From the NCBI GenBank assembly GCA_003241215.1, contig QFOL01000247.1, forward strand, positions 1 to 5,833: 5,833 nt of DNA, written 5' to 3'. Position numbers and translations under genes: made by a program. Below are positions 1 through 5,692 of the stretch, piece by piece (position 1 is the first letter of the stretch; each line of letters starts with the position of its first letter). This DNA comes from Agrobacterium fabrum. Its GTDB lineage: Bacteria; Pseudomonadota; Alphaproteobacteria; Rhizobiales; Rhizobiaceae. The notes under the pieces were generated by a model. It did no database searches and was not told where the DNA came from. It saw only the letters and a program-made list of their open reading frames with translations.

Positions 1-71
1 CCCTTCCAGCCGTCCGTCCCACTTCGCCAGACATCGTCTTTCGGCAGGCGGCAGCCCGCATTGCCGTGCAA

Positions 72-136
72 ATCCGGCCATTTTCAGGCAGGTGTACCGG
101 ATGAAGACGCAAAGCGCAATTCATCCGGCCATTTTC
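72..136. repeat. 14-nt direct repeat pair downstream of ileS
   Basis: ATCCGGCCATTTTC occurs exactly at 72-85 and again at 123-136, a period of 51 nt. On the minus strand each copy reads GAAAATGGCCGGAT. The copy nearer ileS begins two nt after its stop codon. Because 51 is a multiple of three, the two ATGGCCGGA segments share a frame, but the ileS-proximal one is followed at once by TGA (123-121). This looks like a small local duplication, and its function is unknown. Confidence 0.6.
97..128 (-). terminator. Stem-loop just after ileS, possible terminator
   Basis: CCGGATGAA at 97-105 pairs perfectly with TTCATCCGG at 120-128. The 14-nt loop contains a further small CGC/GCG pairing (108-110 with 114-116). 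It lies 10 nt past the ileS stop on the minus strand. No T-run follows the stem on that strand, so it does not meet the usual intrinsic-terminator pattern. It could instead protect the ileS mRNA 3' end or mark a Rho-dependent end. Confidence 0.35.
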
Positions 137-137
137 C

Positions 138-3100
138 TTATCCGCGCGCGGCAAGCTCCCGCAGGGCGGCCGCATCGCGGGCCGAAACCTCCGGATAGTC
201 CGGGTCGGAACCGACATCGGTGGTGATGCGCCATGAACGGGCGCATTTTGCCCCTTCCGCCAGCTTCTGCTCGACCACGACCTTTGCAACTTCCGGCAGC
301 CGGAACCCGTCGGCCGGGCCTTCGTCACCCACCACCGAAATGGCCGAAGTGATGCAGATTTCGGCGAAATCCTGACCCTTCAGCGCCGCCAGAAGATCGG
401 CGTCGGCGATGTGGACAATCGGCGCGGCCTCGAGCGAGGAGCCGATGCGCTTTTCACGGCGTTCGACTTCCAAGGCACCCGTCACGACGGTGCGGACCTT
501 GCGGATTTTTTCCCACTTCGCTTCCAGCGCATCGTTCTTCCACTCCGCCGGGATTGCCGGGAACTGGACGAGATGCACCGATTCCGCATCCGGATAACGC
601 GACAGCCACGCTTCTTCCGTCGTGAAGGGCAGCATGGGCGCAAGCCACGAGACGAGGCAATCGAACAGCTTCGCAATGACCGACAGCGCCGCCCGGCGCT
701 TCAGCGACGACGGCGCATCGCAATAAAGCGTGTCCTTGCGGATGTCGAAATAGAAGGCCGAAAGCTCGACATTGGCGAAATCGACCAGCGCACGGGCGAT
801 CCTCTTGAACTCGAAACCGTCATAACCTTCACGCACGACGCCATCCAGTTCGGACAGGCGGTGCAGTACCAGCTTTTCCAGCTCCGGCAGATCGGCATAG
901 GCGATCTCCTCGCCCTCATAATGGGCAAGGGTGCCGAGCATCCAGCGGATGGTGTTGCGCAGCTTGCGATAGGCATCGACATTGGTCTGGATGATGGCCT
1001 TGCCGAGACGCTGGTCTTCCCAATAATCCGTGGTCATGACCCACAGGCGCAGGATATCCGCGCCGGCGTCCTTCATGACTTCCTGCGGGGAAACCACGTT
1101 GCCCTTGGACTTCGACATCTTCTCGCCCTTCTCATCCATGGTGAAACCATGGGTGACAACGGCGTTATAGGGCGCACGGCCGCGCGTCGCGCAGCTTTCG
1201 AGCAGCGACGAGTGGAACCAGCCGCGATGCTGGTCGGAACCTTCCAGATAGACATCCGCCGGCCACTTCATGTCCGGGCGGTCTTCCAGCGTGAAGGTGT
1301 GGGTGCAGCCGCTGTCGAACCAGACGTCGAGAATGTCCATGACCTGCTGCCACCGGGCATGGTCGTGGTCATTGCCGAGGAAACGTTCCTTGGCGCCTTC
1401 GGCGAACCAGGCATCCGCACCTTCGGCCTCAAAGGCCTCGAGGATGCGGGCGTTGACGGCCTCATCGACCAGAACTTCACCCTTCTCATCGGCGAAGACG
1501 GCGATCGGCACGCCCCAGCTGCGCTGGCGCGACAGAACCCAGTCGGGCCGGCCTTCGATCATGGCGCGCAGGCGGTTCTGGCCGGAAGCCGGAACGAAGC
1601 GGGTGTCGTCGATAGCGCTCAGCGAGCGCGAACGCAGCGTCGTGCCGTCGCCCAGTTCCTTGTCCATATAGACGAACCATTGCGGCGTGTTGCGGAAGAT
1701 GACCGGCTTCTTGGAGCGCCAGCTATGCGGATAGCTATGCTTCAGGCGGCCGCGGGCAAACAGGTTGTTTTCCGCGATCAGCGCCTTGATGACGCGGTCA
1801 TTGGCATCGCCCTTCTTGCCGTTATCGTCCATGACGCGGGCAGCGCCGCCTTCGGCGGACGGGCCGAAACCGGGGGCGTCTTCGGTGTAGAAACCGTCAT
1901 CGCCGACCGGGAACGGGATGGCCGACGGGATGTGGCGAGCCTCCAGCTCACGCTGATGCGCGGTCCAGACGTCAAAGTCCTCGCGACCATGGCTCGGCGC
2001 GGTGTGCACGAAGCCCGTACCGGCATCGTCGGTGACGTGATCGCCATCGAGGAGCGGAACCGGGAAGTCGTAGCCGAGCGACGCCAGAGGATGGGCACAG
2101 ATGATGGCGGCCAGTTCCTCGGTTTTGACATCGCGAACGAGCTTGAAGGTCAGCTTCGCCTTGGCCGCTGCCTCATCGGCAAGCTTCTTGGCGAAGATCA
2201 GCTTTTCACCCGGCTGCGGGCCGAAATCGTTCTGCGCGCTTTCGACTTCGTAGAGGCCATACTCGACCCTCGATGAAAACGCGATGGCGCGGTTACCGGG
2301 GATGGTCCACGGCGTGGTGGTCCAGATGACCACTGACGCGCCCCGCAACTCATCGAGATGCCGGCGGGTTTTATCGAGAGCCTCCTGGACAGCATAATCG
2401 ACGATATCAGCTTTCTCATCTTCGTATTCGGGACGAAGACCCAAATCGAATGATAGAGAGTTGATGGTCTGCTCGTCATATTCGAGCTTTGCCACCGGGA
2501 ACTTCACCCAGATCATGTCGCTCTCGACATCGGCATATTCGACTTCGGCTTCCGCCAGCGCCGTGCGCTCGACGACCGACCACATGATGGGCTTCGAGCC
2601 GCGATAAAGCTGGCCGGTCCGGGCGATCTTCAGCAGTTCACCGGCGATGCGGGCTTCGGCGTGGAAGTTCATCGTCGTATAGGGATTTTCGAAGTCGCCC
2701 TCGATGCCGAGACGCTTGAACTCTTCCGACTGGACCTTGATCCAGCCAGCCGCAAAGTCACGGCATTCCTTGCGGAATTCGTTGACCGGAACCTCGTCCT
2801 TGTTCTTGCCCCTGGCGCGATAGGCTTCCTCGATCTTCCATTCGATCGGCAGGCCGTGGCAATCCCAGCCCGGCACGTAATTGGCGTCGTAACCGCGCAT
2901 CTGGAACGAGCGGGTGATGACGTCCTTCAGTATCTTGTTCAGCGCATGGCCGATGTGGATATTGCCGTTGGCGTAGGGCGGGCCGTCATGCAGCACGAAT
3001 TTTTCGCGGCCGGCGGCGGAGGCGCGCAGGCGTTTGTAGAGGCCCATCTCCTGCCAGCGCTTGACCGTTTCCGGTTCCTTCTGCGGCAGGCCGGCGCGCA

Positions 3101-3167
3101 TCGGAAAATCCGTCTGCGGCAGATAGAGGGTGGAGGAGTAATCCAGTTTTTCTGCGGTGTCGCTCAT
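138..3167 (-). CDS. ileS: Isoleucyl-tRNA synthetase (class I)
   Basis: This cytoplasmic enzyme of 1009 residues attaches isoleucine to tRNA-Ile using ATP, and hydrolyses mischarged valine in its editing (CP1) domain. The class I HIGH motif is at residues 71-74 within [13 protein letters not shown], and KMSKS is at 683-687. Editing-domain landmarks are [11 protein letters not shown] (282-292) and [17 protein letters not shown] (383-399). DVWFDSG (614-620) and [11 protein letters not shown] (641-651) belong to the catalytic core, and an anticodon-binding region follows from about 725. The start is the first ATG of the frame and gives the family-like N-terminus [19 protein letters not shown], but no good Shine-Dalgarno sequence precedes it. 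The protein is about 70 residues longer than E. coli IleS (938). Part of the excess is an insertion before the editing domain (listed separately). The C-terminal zinc site is degenerate: KCARSW at 974-979 keeps one cysteine, and the second cysteine pair is absent. The family assignment is certain. Confidence 0.98.
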   Translation of the reverse strand: MSDTAEKLDYSSTLYLPQTDFPMRAGLPQKEPETVKRWQEMGLYKRLRASAAGREKFVLHDGPPYANGNIHIGHALNKILKDVITRSFQMRGYDANYVPGWDCHGLPIEWKIEEAYRARGKNKDEVPVNEFRKECRDFAAGWIKVQSEEFKRLGIEGDFENPYTTMNFHAEARIAGELLKIARTGQLYRGSKPIMWSVVERTALAEAEVEYADVESDMIWVKFPVAKLEYDEQTINSLSFDLGLRPEYEDEKADIVDYAVQEALDKTRRHLDELRGASVVIWTTTPWTIPGNRAIAFSSRVEYGLYEVESAQNDFGPQPGEKLIFAKKLADEAAAKAKLTFKLVRDVKTEELAAIICAHPLASLGYDFPVPLLDGDHVTDDAGTGFVHTAPSHGREDFDVWTAHQRELEARHIPSAIPFPVGDDGFYTEDAPGFGPSAEGGAARVMDDNGKKGDANDRVIKALIAENNLFARGRLKHSYPHSWRSKKPVIFRNTPQWFVYMDKELGDGTTLRSRSLSAIDDTRFVPASGQNRLRAMIEGRPDWVLSRQRSWGVPIAVFADEKGEVLVDEAVNARILEAFEAEGADAWFAEGAKERFLGNDHDHARWQQVMDILDVWFDSGCTHTFTLEDRPDMKWPADVYLEGSDQHRGWFHSSLLESCATRGRAPYNAVVTHGFTMDEKGEKMSKSKGNVVSPQEVMKDAGADILRLWVMTTDYWEDQRLGKAIIQTNVDAYRKLRNTIRWMLGTLAHYEGEEIAYADLPELEKLVLHRLSELDGVVREGYDGFEFKRIARALVDFANVELSAFYFDIRKDTLYCDAPSSLKRRAALSVIAKLFDCLVSWLAPMLPFTTEEAWLSRYPDAESVHLVQFPAIPAEWKNDALEAKWEKIRKVRTVVTGALEVERREKRIGSSLEAAPIVHIADADLLAALKGQDFAEICITSAISVVGDEGPADGFRLPEVAKVVVEQKLAEGAKCARSWRITTDVGSDPDYPEVSARDAAALRELAARG
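2346..2480 (-). other. Low-G+C in-frame insertion within ileS
   Basis: This segment encodes roughly residues 230-274, between the conserved ALAEAEVEY (203-211) and VIWTTTPWT (280-288) blocks. From recalled sequence the spacing between these blocks is about 35 residues in E. coli IleS, while here it is 68. The inserted part is acidic and probably helical (for example [20 protein letters not shown]). By hand count 2391-2480 is 43% G+C (39 of 90), whereas the adjacent 2281-2340 is 68%. It uses codons rare for such genomes, including CTA, TCA, TCT, TTG and several GCT. The frame is intact on both sides, so the protein is probably functional. Confidence 0.6.
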
Positions 3168-3225
3168 AATCGTACCGTTGTTGCGCGCCGTGTCGGTCGC
3201 GCCGTCTCAATTTCAAAGAGGGCAA

Positions 3226-3254
3226 ATACGGAAAGCGCCATGACCAAAGTCATG
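3226..3254 (-). promoter_or_regulatory. Possible ileS promoter
   Basis: On the minus strand CATGAC (3254-3249) is followed after 17 nt by CCGTAT (3231-3226). The rhizobial housekeeping sigma consensus is about CTTGAC-N17-CTATAT, so the match is 5 of 6 and 4 of 6. It would start transcription near 3219, leaving a leader of about 50 nt before ileS. The -35 element is one half of a perfect dyad. The call is weak without transcript-start data. Confidence 0.3.
3239..3254. repeat. Perfect 16-bp dyad upstream of ileS
   Basis: CATGAC-CAAA-GTCATG is a perfect 6-4-6 inverted repeat centred about 80 bp upstream of the ileS start. It is flanked by GCGCCA at 3235-3240 and again at 3259-3264. The short spacer and perfect symmetry suit an operator for a dimeric regulator, and it would overlap the -35 of the possible ileS promoter. 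It could also form a small RNA hairpin. No known regulator is recognised from the motif. Confidence 0.5.
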
Positions 3255-3263
3255 ACAAGCGCC

Positions 3264-3308
3264 AAAATCCCGGACCTTCCGGCTCGTCAGAGCGGGCGGA
3301 AGGCCGGG
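3264..3308 (-). terminator. Long stem-loop plus TTTT: ribF terminator or ileS attenuator
   Basis: Arms 3269-3273 with 3304-3308 (5 bp), 3275-3281 with 3297-3303 (7 bp) and 3282-3285 with 3290-3293 (4 bp) make a 16-bp GC-rich stem with a GTCA loop. The only interruptions are a single-base bulge at 3274 and a GGG bulge at 3294-3296. On the minus strand the stem is followed by ATTTTGG (3268-3262), a short T-run. The position is about 140 nt past the ribF stop and 101 nt before the ileS start. It could end the HAD-ribF transcript, or act as an attenuator in an ileS leader. The structure is well supported; the role is inferred. Confidence 0.6.
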
Positions 3309-3358
3309 CCAATAATTCGGCCAATCTGAGTTTTGAACATCAACCGGTATTGGGACAT
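3287..3358 (-). other. Possible short leader ORF upstream of ileS
   Basis: A minus-strand frame runs from ATG 3358-3356 (23 codons), or from the in-frame ATG 3340-3338 (17 codons, MFKTQIGRIIGPAFRPL), to TGA at 3289-3287. It has three ATT isoleucine codons, two of them adjacent at 3316-3311. The 5' arm of the strong stem-loop begins two nt later at 3308, and the stop codon falls in the loop. This geometry resembles a leader peptide, but neither start has a recognisable Shine-Dalgarno sequence, and three Ile codons in so short a frame could be chance. Confidence 0.25.
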
Positions 3359-3367
3359 GGCCGGTTG
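3341..3367. repeat. Inverted repeat in the ribF-ileS gap
   Basis: CAACCGG at 3341-3347 pairs with CCGGTTG at 3361-3367 across a 13-nt loop. No T-run follows on either strand. It is one of several CCGG-containing hairpins in this gap and may be part of the ribF mRNA 3' end. No function can be assigned. Confidence 0.4.
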
Positions 3368-3430
3368 TTTATGCGGTTTTCCGGTAAAAAGGAAGAGAAA
3401 AGCGACGGCAATATCGGCCGGAACAGAGGC

Positions 3431-3450
3431 TGACCGGCCTTACCCGGTCA
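3431..3450 (-). repeat. Hairpin containing the ribF stop codon
   Basis: TGACCGG at 3431-3437 and CCGGTCA at 3444-3450 form a perfect 7-bp stem with a 6-nt loop. On the minus strand the first three bases of the stem are the ribF stop codon TGA. No T-run follows directly. A T-rich tract lies further downstream at about 3402-3386, behind a weak 4-bp stem. It may stabilise or help end the ribF transcript. Confidence 0.45.
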
Positions 3451-4428
3451 GAACGCGATCCTGGCGTCCAGTTCGCTGAGCGGACGCACGCCCGATAACA
3501 TCGCCCTCGCCTCTTCTTCATCGCGCCTGATCTGGGCGACGAGCGGATCGAGACCGTCGAATTTCAGCTCGTCGCGCAGGCGCCCGAAGAAGGAGACCGA
3601 ACAGACCTCGCCATAGAGATCGCCGGAAAAATCGAAGACGAATGTTTCGAGCAGCGCCGCACCGTTTTCAGTGACGGTCGGGCGGTAACCGAAGCTTGCC
3701 ACGCCATCGCGGATCGAACCGTCCGGGCGGCGGAACCGCACGGCATAGATGCCCGCCTTCAGTTCCGTTTCCGGCGCCAGCGCCATGTTGGCGGTGGGAT
3801 AACCCAGCGTGCGCCCCAGTTTCTGGCCGCCAATGACTTCGCTTTCCACCGTGAAGCGATAACCGAGCAGGCCTGCGGCGCCCGCCACATCGCCTTCGCA
3901 CAGAAGCGAGCGAATCCGGCTGGAAGAGACGACATCCGCGCCCTCGTCGCGAAAGGCATCCACCAGCGTCACATCGAAACCATGGCGTTTGCCGGCAGCC
4001 ATCAGAAATGCCGGGCCGCCTTCGCGGCCCTTGCCGAAATGGAAATCGAAGCCGGTGACGACAGCGCTGGCGTGGAGCCAGTCGACCAGAATGGACTGGA
4101 CGAATTCTTCCGCAGAGCGCTGCGAAAATTCCCGGTCGAAGGGATATTCGATGACCGAGCGGAAACCGATGGCCTCAAGGATGCGCGCCTTGAGTGGCGC
4201 GGGCGTGAGGCGAAAGACCGGCGTATCGGGACGGAAGACAGAACGGGGATGCGGCTCGAAGGTCAGCACCAGCGCGGGAACGCCGCGGGCTTCCGCCAGC
4301 TCCAGGGCACGATCCAGCACAGCCCGGTGGCCGCGATGCACGCCGTCGAAATTGCCGATGGCGATGACGCCGCCGCGAAGAGCTTCCGGCAGCGGCTCCC
4401 TTTTTTCATTGCGGTGAAAGACGGTCAT
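3448..4428 (-). CDS. ribF: Bifunctional riboflavin kinase / FAD synthetase
   Basis: This 326-residue cytoplasmic enzyme phosphorylates riboflavin to FMN and then adenylates FMN to FAD. The N-terminal FAD-synthetase half shows the nucleotidyltransferase motif GNFDGVHRGH (25-34), TFEPHP (56-61), GFDFHFGKGREG (126-137) and the SSSRIR segment (168-173). The C-terminal flavokinase half has GYPTAN (209-214), GIYAV (226-230), GVASFGYRPTV (242-252) and LETFVFDFSGDLYG (260-273), where Glu261 is at the expected catalytic position. I chose ATG 4428 because it gives a normal family N-terminus. An upstream in-frame ATG at 4497 would add 23 unlike residues and overlap the HAD gene by 22 bp. An AGGA lies about 13 nt before the chosen start, which is rather far for a ribosome site. 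It follows the HAD gene by 47 bp, probably in one transcript, and precedes ileS as in many proteobacteria. Confidence 0.97.
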   Translation of the reverse strand: MTVFHRNEKREPLPEALRGGVIAIGNFDGVHRGHRAVLDRALELAEARGVPALVLTFEPHPRSVFRPDTPVFRLTPAPLKARILEAIGFRSVIEYPFDREFSQRSAEEFVQSILVDWLHASAVVTGFDFHFGKGREGGPAFLMAAGKRHGFDVTLVDAFRDEGADVVSSSRIRSLLCEGDVAGAAGLLGYRFTVESEVIGGQKLGRTLGYPTANMALAPETELKAGIYAVRFRRPDGSIRDGVASFGYRPTVTENGAALLETFVFDFSGDLYGEVCSVSFFGRLRDELKFDGLDPLVAQIRRDEEEARAMLSGVRPLSELDARIAF

Positions 4429-4458
4429 GGCAATCGATCCATTCCTGCGCCAGCTATT

Positions 4459-4488
4459 CCTCAGGCAAGACGTCCTCAGGCGAGACGG
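4459..4488. repeat. 15-bp imperfect tandem repeat at the HAD gene stop
   Basis: CCTCAGGCAAGACGT (4459-4473) and CCTCAGGCGAGACGG (4474-4488) are adjacent and match at 13 of 15 positions. In the minus-strand reading frame the unit is five codons, so the gene end reads RLA-stop-G-RLA-stop. A second in-frame TGA (4463-4461) therefore backs up the real stop (4478-4476). It looks like a small slippage or duplication event at the 3' end of the gene. Confidence 0.7.
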
Positions 4489-5324
4489 GGCATCCACCAG
4501 CCGGGAGCAGCACCCTGCCCCTTGAGATAGGCGTTGAGAAGCGCCTCGTCCGTCTGGCCGTTCAGCGTATATTCGGCGGCGTGAATGCCGCCGCTGATAT
4601 AAAGAAGGTTGAGACCGCTCGCAATCGCGCCCTTCACATCCGTCGGCATGCCGTCGCCGATCGCGAGCACGCGATCCCTGGCGAAGGCGCCGCGCACTTC
4701 TTTGGCCGCCGCAAGGCAGGCTTCATAGATCGGCGCATGCGGCTTGCCGGCAATGCGGACCTCGCCGCCGAGCTGTTCGTAATAAGCGGCCATGGCGCCG
4801 GCGCAGGGAATGATGCGCTCGCCGCGCTCCACCACCAGATCGGGATTGGCGCAGATCATCGGCACGTTGCGGGCAATGAAGCCCTTGAGCATTTCGGTAT
4901 AATCCTCTGGCGTCTCCGTCTCGTCGTCGAAGAAGCCGGTGCAGACCACGGATTGCGCTTCCGCCTCGCCGACGTTTTCGACATCGAGACCGTCCAGCAG
5001 CGGCAGATCCCGCTCCGGGCCGAGCAGGAAAACTTTTTTCGGACCTTCCGCGATCAGGCCGCGCGTGACATCGCCGGAAGTGATGATACGGTCATAGGCG
5101 TCATCCGGCACGCCGAGAGCGCGAAGCGTCTCGATAACGCCGGAAGCGGGACGCGGCGCATTGGTGATGAGAACCACGGTCTTGCCGGCCTTGCGCGCTT
5201 CGTGCAGCGCAACCGTCGCAGCCGGGAAGGCGCTGACGCCATTGTGCAGCACGCCCCAGACATCCGAAAGAATAACCTCGAACCCATCAGTGATTTCGCC
5301 GAGAGTGAGAATGCGATGGGCCAT
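4476..5324 (-). CDS. Class IIA HAD-family hydrolase (TIGR01459-like)
   Basis: This 282-residue cytoplasmic protein belongs to the haloacid dehalogenase superfamily, subclass IIA (NagD/pyridoxal-phosphatase-like), and most resembles the alphaproteobacterial family TIGR01459. Motif I is LSDVWGVLHNG (19-29), with Asp21 as the presumed nucleophile. Motif II is LITNAPRP (52-59, Thr54), motif III is AGKPHAPIYE (192-201, Lys194) and motif IV is IGDGMPTDVKGA (222-233, Asp224 and Asp229). The cap domain lies between motifs II and III. The second motif I aspartate, a general acid/base in most HAD phosphatases, is Trp23 here. I recall DVWGVLHNG as typical of this family, so it is probably not a mutation. 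The start at 5324 fits the family N-terminus; ATG 5441 would add 39 unconserved residues. The substrate is unknown. It heads the apparent HAD-ribF unit and diverges from groES. Confidence 0.93.
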   Translation of the reverse strand: MAHRILTLGEITDGFEVILSDVWGVLHNGVSAFPAATVALHEARKAGKTVVLITNAPRPASGVIETLRALGVPDDAYDRIITSGDVTRGLIAEGPKKVFLLGPERDLPLLDGLDVENVGEAEAQSVVCTGFFDDETETPEDYTEMLKGFIARNVPMICANPDLVVERGERIIPCAGAMAAYYEQLGGEVRIAGKPHAPIYEACLAAAKEVRGAFARDRVLAIGDGMPTDVKGAIASGLNLLYISGGIHAAEYTLNGQTDEALLNAYLKGQGAAPGWWMPRLA

Positions 5325-5572
5325 GAGATGTTTTCCGGATGCGAGAAGAGGGTGAGCGTCACATCGCAAAGCGGGACGCCGATGGCAAGGAAAAAAGCGT
5401 CGCCAGACCGGTCTTTGGCCCGCCTGACGCAGCATGAACACAAATGCCCCTTAGATGCGATGCGGCGGCAACGCGCGAAAAGAATGTCGTCGTGGCGCGC
5501 ATCCGCGCATGGGAAATTTCTGTCATGGAACGCTGATAACCATAAGCCATGAAATTTTTCAGACAGGGCGTT

Positions 5573-5601
5573 CTTGACTCCGGCAGATGCCCTCCTTATC
5601 T
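5573..5601 (+). promoter_or_regulatory. RpoH (sigma-32) heat-shock promoter of groESL
   Basis: CTTGAC at 5573-5578 and CTTATCT at 5595-5601 fit the alphaproteobacterial RpoH consensus (CTTG, 17-18 nt, CYTATNT), with 18 nt between CTTG and CTTATCT. Transcription should start near 5607-5609, placing the CIRCE element at the very start of the transcript. groESL of Agrobacterium tumefaciens is known to be under dual RpoH and HrcA control, which agrees with this arrangement. Confidence 0.85.
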
Positions 5602-5609
5602 CGGTTCCG

Positions 5610-5636
5610 CTGGCACTCGACAAAGGAGAGTGCTAA
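5610..5636 (+). promoter_or_regulatory. CIRCE operator (HrcA binding site) of groESL
   Basis: The right arm GAGTGCTAA (5628-5636) matches the consensus TTAGCACTC-N9-GAGTGCTAA exactly. The left arm CTGGCACTC (5610-5618) differs at two positions, and the spacer GACAAAGGA is the canonical 9 nt. HrcA, whose folding depends on GroEL, is expected to repress groESL by binding here. The element lies just downstream of the predicted start site and 56 bp before the groES start codon. Confidence 0.95.
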
Positions 5637-5680
5637 CACCCATCAGGCGGGCTGCAAAAGCTCGCGCAGTCATTTGATCG

Positions 5681-5685
5681 AGGGA
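5681..5685 (+). promoter_or_regulatory. groES ribosome binding site
   Basis: AGGGA, preceded by G at 5680, lies 7 nt before the groES ATG. It is purine-rich and correctly spaced, and it fixes the start codon at 5693. Confidence 0.7.
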
Positions 5686-5692
5686 TTAGACA

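Larger units (their letters stand above)
1..137. other. Downstream flank of ileS, no confident gene
   Basis: This stretch follows the ileS stop codon. It contains a 14-nt direct repeat and a 9-bp inverted repeat, both listed separately. A minus-strand reading frame opens at ATG 81-79 and stays open for 27 codons to the window edge (begins MAGFARQCGLPPAERR). A second possible start on the minus strand is ATG 34-32. Neither start has a clear Shine-Dalgarno sequence and I do not recognise the peptide. It may be the 5' end of the next minus-strand gene or simply non-coding. The sequence to the left of the window is needed to decide. Confidence 0.3.
5325..5692. other. Divergent intergenic region, HAD gene / groES
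   Basis: The right part (5573-5692) carries the groES promoter, CIRCE and leader, listed separately. The left part (5325-5572) must hold the promoter for the HAD-ribF unit, but I find no convincing -35/-10 pair on the minus strand. Minor sequence patterns are a 10-bp palindrome AGACCGGTCT (5405-5414), a 7-bp near-tandem CGCGCAT (5496-5502 and 5504-5510), and two AT-rich GAAATTT segments (5513 and 5551). No coding frame here looks genuine. Confidence 0.6.

Noticed and set aside
411..2276. Open frame of 621 codons on the plus strand, opposite ileS
   Set aside because: It lies wholly antisense to a certain gene. Long antisense frames are common in G+C-rich coding DNA, the peptide has no recognisable domain, and no promoter or ribosome site is evident.
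2661..3329. Plus-strand frame of 222 codons across the 5' end of ileS
   Set aside because: It is mostly antisense to ileS codons, with no family resemblance, and its tail simply runs into the gap.
3168..3447. T-box riboswitch upstream of ileS
   Set aside because: T-boxes are a Gram-positive feature, and I find neither the T-box sequence nor a specifier-loop arrangement here.
4429..4497. N-terminal extension of ribF from ATG 4497
   Set aside because: The extra 23 residues do not resemble RibF and would overlap the HAD gene end; ATG 4428 gives a standard N-terminus.
5405..5414. Perfect 10-bp palindrome AGACCGGTCT as an operator
   Set aside because: A 10-bp palindrome is expected by chance at an appreciable rate in a 370-bp region, and no promoter is visible beside it.
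5325..5441. N-terminal extension of the HAD protein from ATG 5441
   Set aside because: The 39 additional residues are Arg- and Pro-rich with no family similarity; the conserved N-terminus begins at 5324.
3982..5552. Plus-strand frames 3982-4530 and 4581-5552
   Set aside because: Both are antisense shadows of ribF and the HAD gene; their composition follows the opposite-strand codons.
5484..5552. Short plus-strand frame of 22 codons upstream of groES
   Set aside because: It has no ribosome site, lies upstream of the predicted groES transcription start and has no recognisable sequence.
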